This document shows positions 63,901 through 64,000 of a DNA stretch of 64,000 bases, one piece after another. The translations under genes and the position numbers were made by a program. The notes beneath the pieces were generated by a model that was not told the origin of the DNA, made no database searches, and was given only the letters and a program-made list of their open reading frames with translations. The DNA comes from Candidatus Bipolaricaulota bacterium (lineage in GTDB: Bacteria; Bipolaricaulota; Bipolaricaulia; RBG-16-55-9; DRXL01): positions 1 through 64,000 of the forward strand of contig JANXCC010000008.1 in the NCBI GenBank assembly GCA_025060395.1, read 5' to 3'. Position 1 is the stretch's first letter, and each line of letters begins with the position of its first letter.

Positions 63901-64000
63901 CGATGCGCTCTGATCCCCAGATCGAAGCCATCGGCATGGAGATCGCCATGGCCTATGAGCGCGCCGAGGGCCGCAGCCCAGAAGACCTCTCCAAGCAGAA
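60945..64000 (+). CDS. SNF2-type helicase, partial, probably with C-terminal DUF3883 (defence-associated type)
   Basis: 1018 codons, open at the window edge. Q-motif-like LPHQIEAVYFYIL, Walker A DDPGAGKTIMAG (127-138), VVPGHLKDQWLREL, DEAH box VDEAHKLAAYRYG (D227), FLTATPHRGDPENFRLFL, a long charged coiled coil (about 400-480), then the helicase C half with LIFTESRETLEYLVEKL, STEAGGEGINLQFC and QRMGRIHRYGQ (569-579). The last readable part (IGMEIAMAYERAEGRSPEDL) looks like the beginning of DUF3883. Large helicases of this plan are common in anti-phage islands (DISARM DrmD-like, or beside DUF1156/DUF499 genes). It has its own promoter. Confidence 0.85.
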   Translation, partial: MEPEHIHVNEILESDYWPEPVRVLSLQAFGECVQIEAVGTRTQQFYSRIFSLAELAQIRRISATTRDFQGHAEKFFLTIEAHRIRYAQQFDPLFAVSVSQIDPLPHQIEAVYFYILKNPKIRFLLADDPGAGKTIMAGLLLKELKYRGLAQRILIVVPGHLKDQWLRELKERFDESFVVVDRAVMNATWGRNVWCEHSHVITSMDFAKQDDVMAALAEARWDMTIVDEAHKLAAYRYGDKITKRERYRLGELLSRTSQFLLFLTATPHRGDPENFRLFLDLLEPGFFASIEVLAQSVRDRDNPLFLRRLKEDLCDFERRPLFPKRYVFTIPYYLSDEEKQLYNAVTTYVERAYNKALAAEKRNVAFALLILQRRLASSVRAVRRSLERRTARLKELLRVGQWLAEREEIDEDALEDSEELERLRQEEELVERLTAAETHEELQAEIAQLEELIRLAKQAERREIERKLEELRKVMEEERLRQTGEKLLIFTESRETLEYLVEKLRSWGYSVVGLHGGLNLDARIRAEHEFREHAQVMVSTEAGGEGINLQFCSLMVNYDIPWNPNRLEQRMGRIHRYGQTREVHIYNLVALDTREGKVLDALFRKLAQIQEALGSDRVFDVIGEVLPGRSLKELIVEAIANRRTLDEIVREIEAIPDREAVERVRQAALEGLAIRHLDLQRILGEERKARENRLVPEYIEKFFERACRALGISLERRADGLWRIPHVPYELRNIPRSFKDRYGEVFSSYGKIAFEKAQARSTQAIFVGPGHPLLEALIEQILFRSGEEVRRGVTFADPDSKLNGFLWFLEAEIRDGLNAIVGKRLFALYQPLQGEWRVVHPSILWDLRPLTPEESGALAVGPVSLNEGQAVAFAIENALTSYLHELRAQRERDAAIKRKYGLRSLEQMILESEARLSEYETRRAQGEAIPEPTIQNELRRKEELEERKRSLEETIIRETSLTPATPRVLGIARVVPAQLVDSLAEAMRSDPQIEAIGMEIAMAYERAEGRSPEDLSKQ

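Noticed and set aside
1-64000. CRISPR arrays, complete insertion sequences, rRNA genes
   Set aside because: No regularly spaced repeats, transposase or rRNA sequence found by reading both strands.

Overview
This window looks like chromosomal DNA from an uncultivated diderm bacterium of fairly high G+C content. An outer membrane is supported by a TolC-family protein, a beta-barrel-like exported protein, and a LolA/LolCE/LolD-like export set. Ribosomal proteins S4, S14, L24, L32 and L36 all carry four zinc-ligand positions. Secreted beta-helix and beta-propeller proteins, Asp23/Gls24, DUF3105 and large peptide-uptake operons are compatible with a deep-branching lineage such as Bipolaricaulota (OP1). 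That placement is a guess from gene style, not a measurement.

Layout. Positions 1-3.9 kb hold remains of secreted repeat-rich protein genes (ASH/choice-of-anchor modules, right-handed beta-helices) with many frame breaks. At 3.8-10.5 kb lie a TolC-like protein, a beta-barrel-like protein, a PLP aminotransferase, an ABM-fold monooxygenase and a LolCE/LolA/LolD-like operon. At 10.5-11.0 kb there are hairpins and a probable membrane-protein remnant. At 11.0-12.2 kb rplM is coupled to arsM, where rpsI would be expected. A divergent promoter pair then leads into one uninterrupted 18-kb translation operon, 12.4-30.4 kb: rpsL-rpsG-fusA, the S10 and spc genes, secY-adk-map-infA-rpmJ, and rpsM-rpsK-rpsD-rpoA-rplQ. 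It lacks tuf between fusA and rpsJ, and rpmD between rpsE and rplO.

From 30.4 to 36.1 kb come an amidase and a membrane-anchored PpiC-TPR-DUF3105 foldase followed by mazG, a DUF4911-like gene and yqeG. A complete oligopeptide ABC transporter (36.9-43.6 kb, minus strand) ends with two small membrane proteins and is preceded by an anti-sigma-like gene pair. From 44.8 to 53.2 kb there are secreted or lipid-anchored beta-propeller proteins, a CAU tRNA, an RNase H-like protein, menG/ubiE, an Asp23 protein, gpmI, dtd and rpmF. A second peptide transporter without ATPases occupies 53.2-57.3 kb. The window closes with a two-domain M16 peptidase, tRNA-Lys and the first 1018 codons of a large SNF2-type helicase that looks like the opening gene of a defence cluster.

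Regulatory style. Sigma70-like promoters (TTGACA / TATAAT, 17-18 bp spacers) are easy to see. Several -10 boxes sit only 5-9 bp before a start codon (tolC-like, amidase, FG-GAP protein, gpmI, dtd), and both tRNA promoters end 6-8 bp before the mature tRNA. Very short or absent 5' leaders may therefore be common here. Both peptide-binding-protein genes instead have long leaders that share a GGAGGTGAT element at nearly the same distance from the start codon, and both are followed by a strong intercistronic hairpin.
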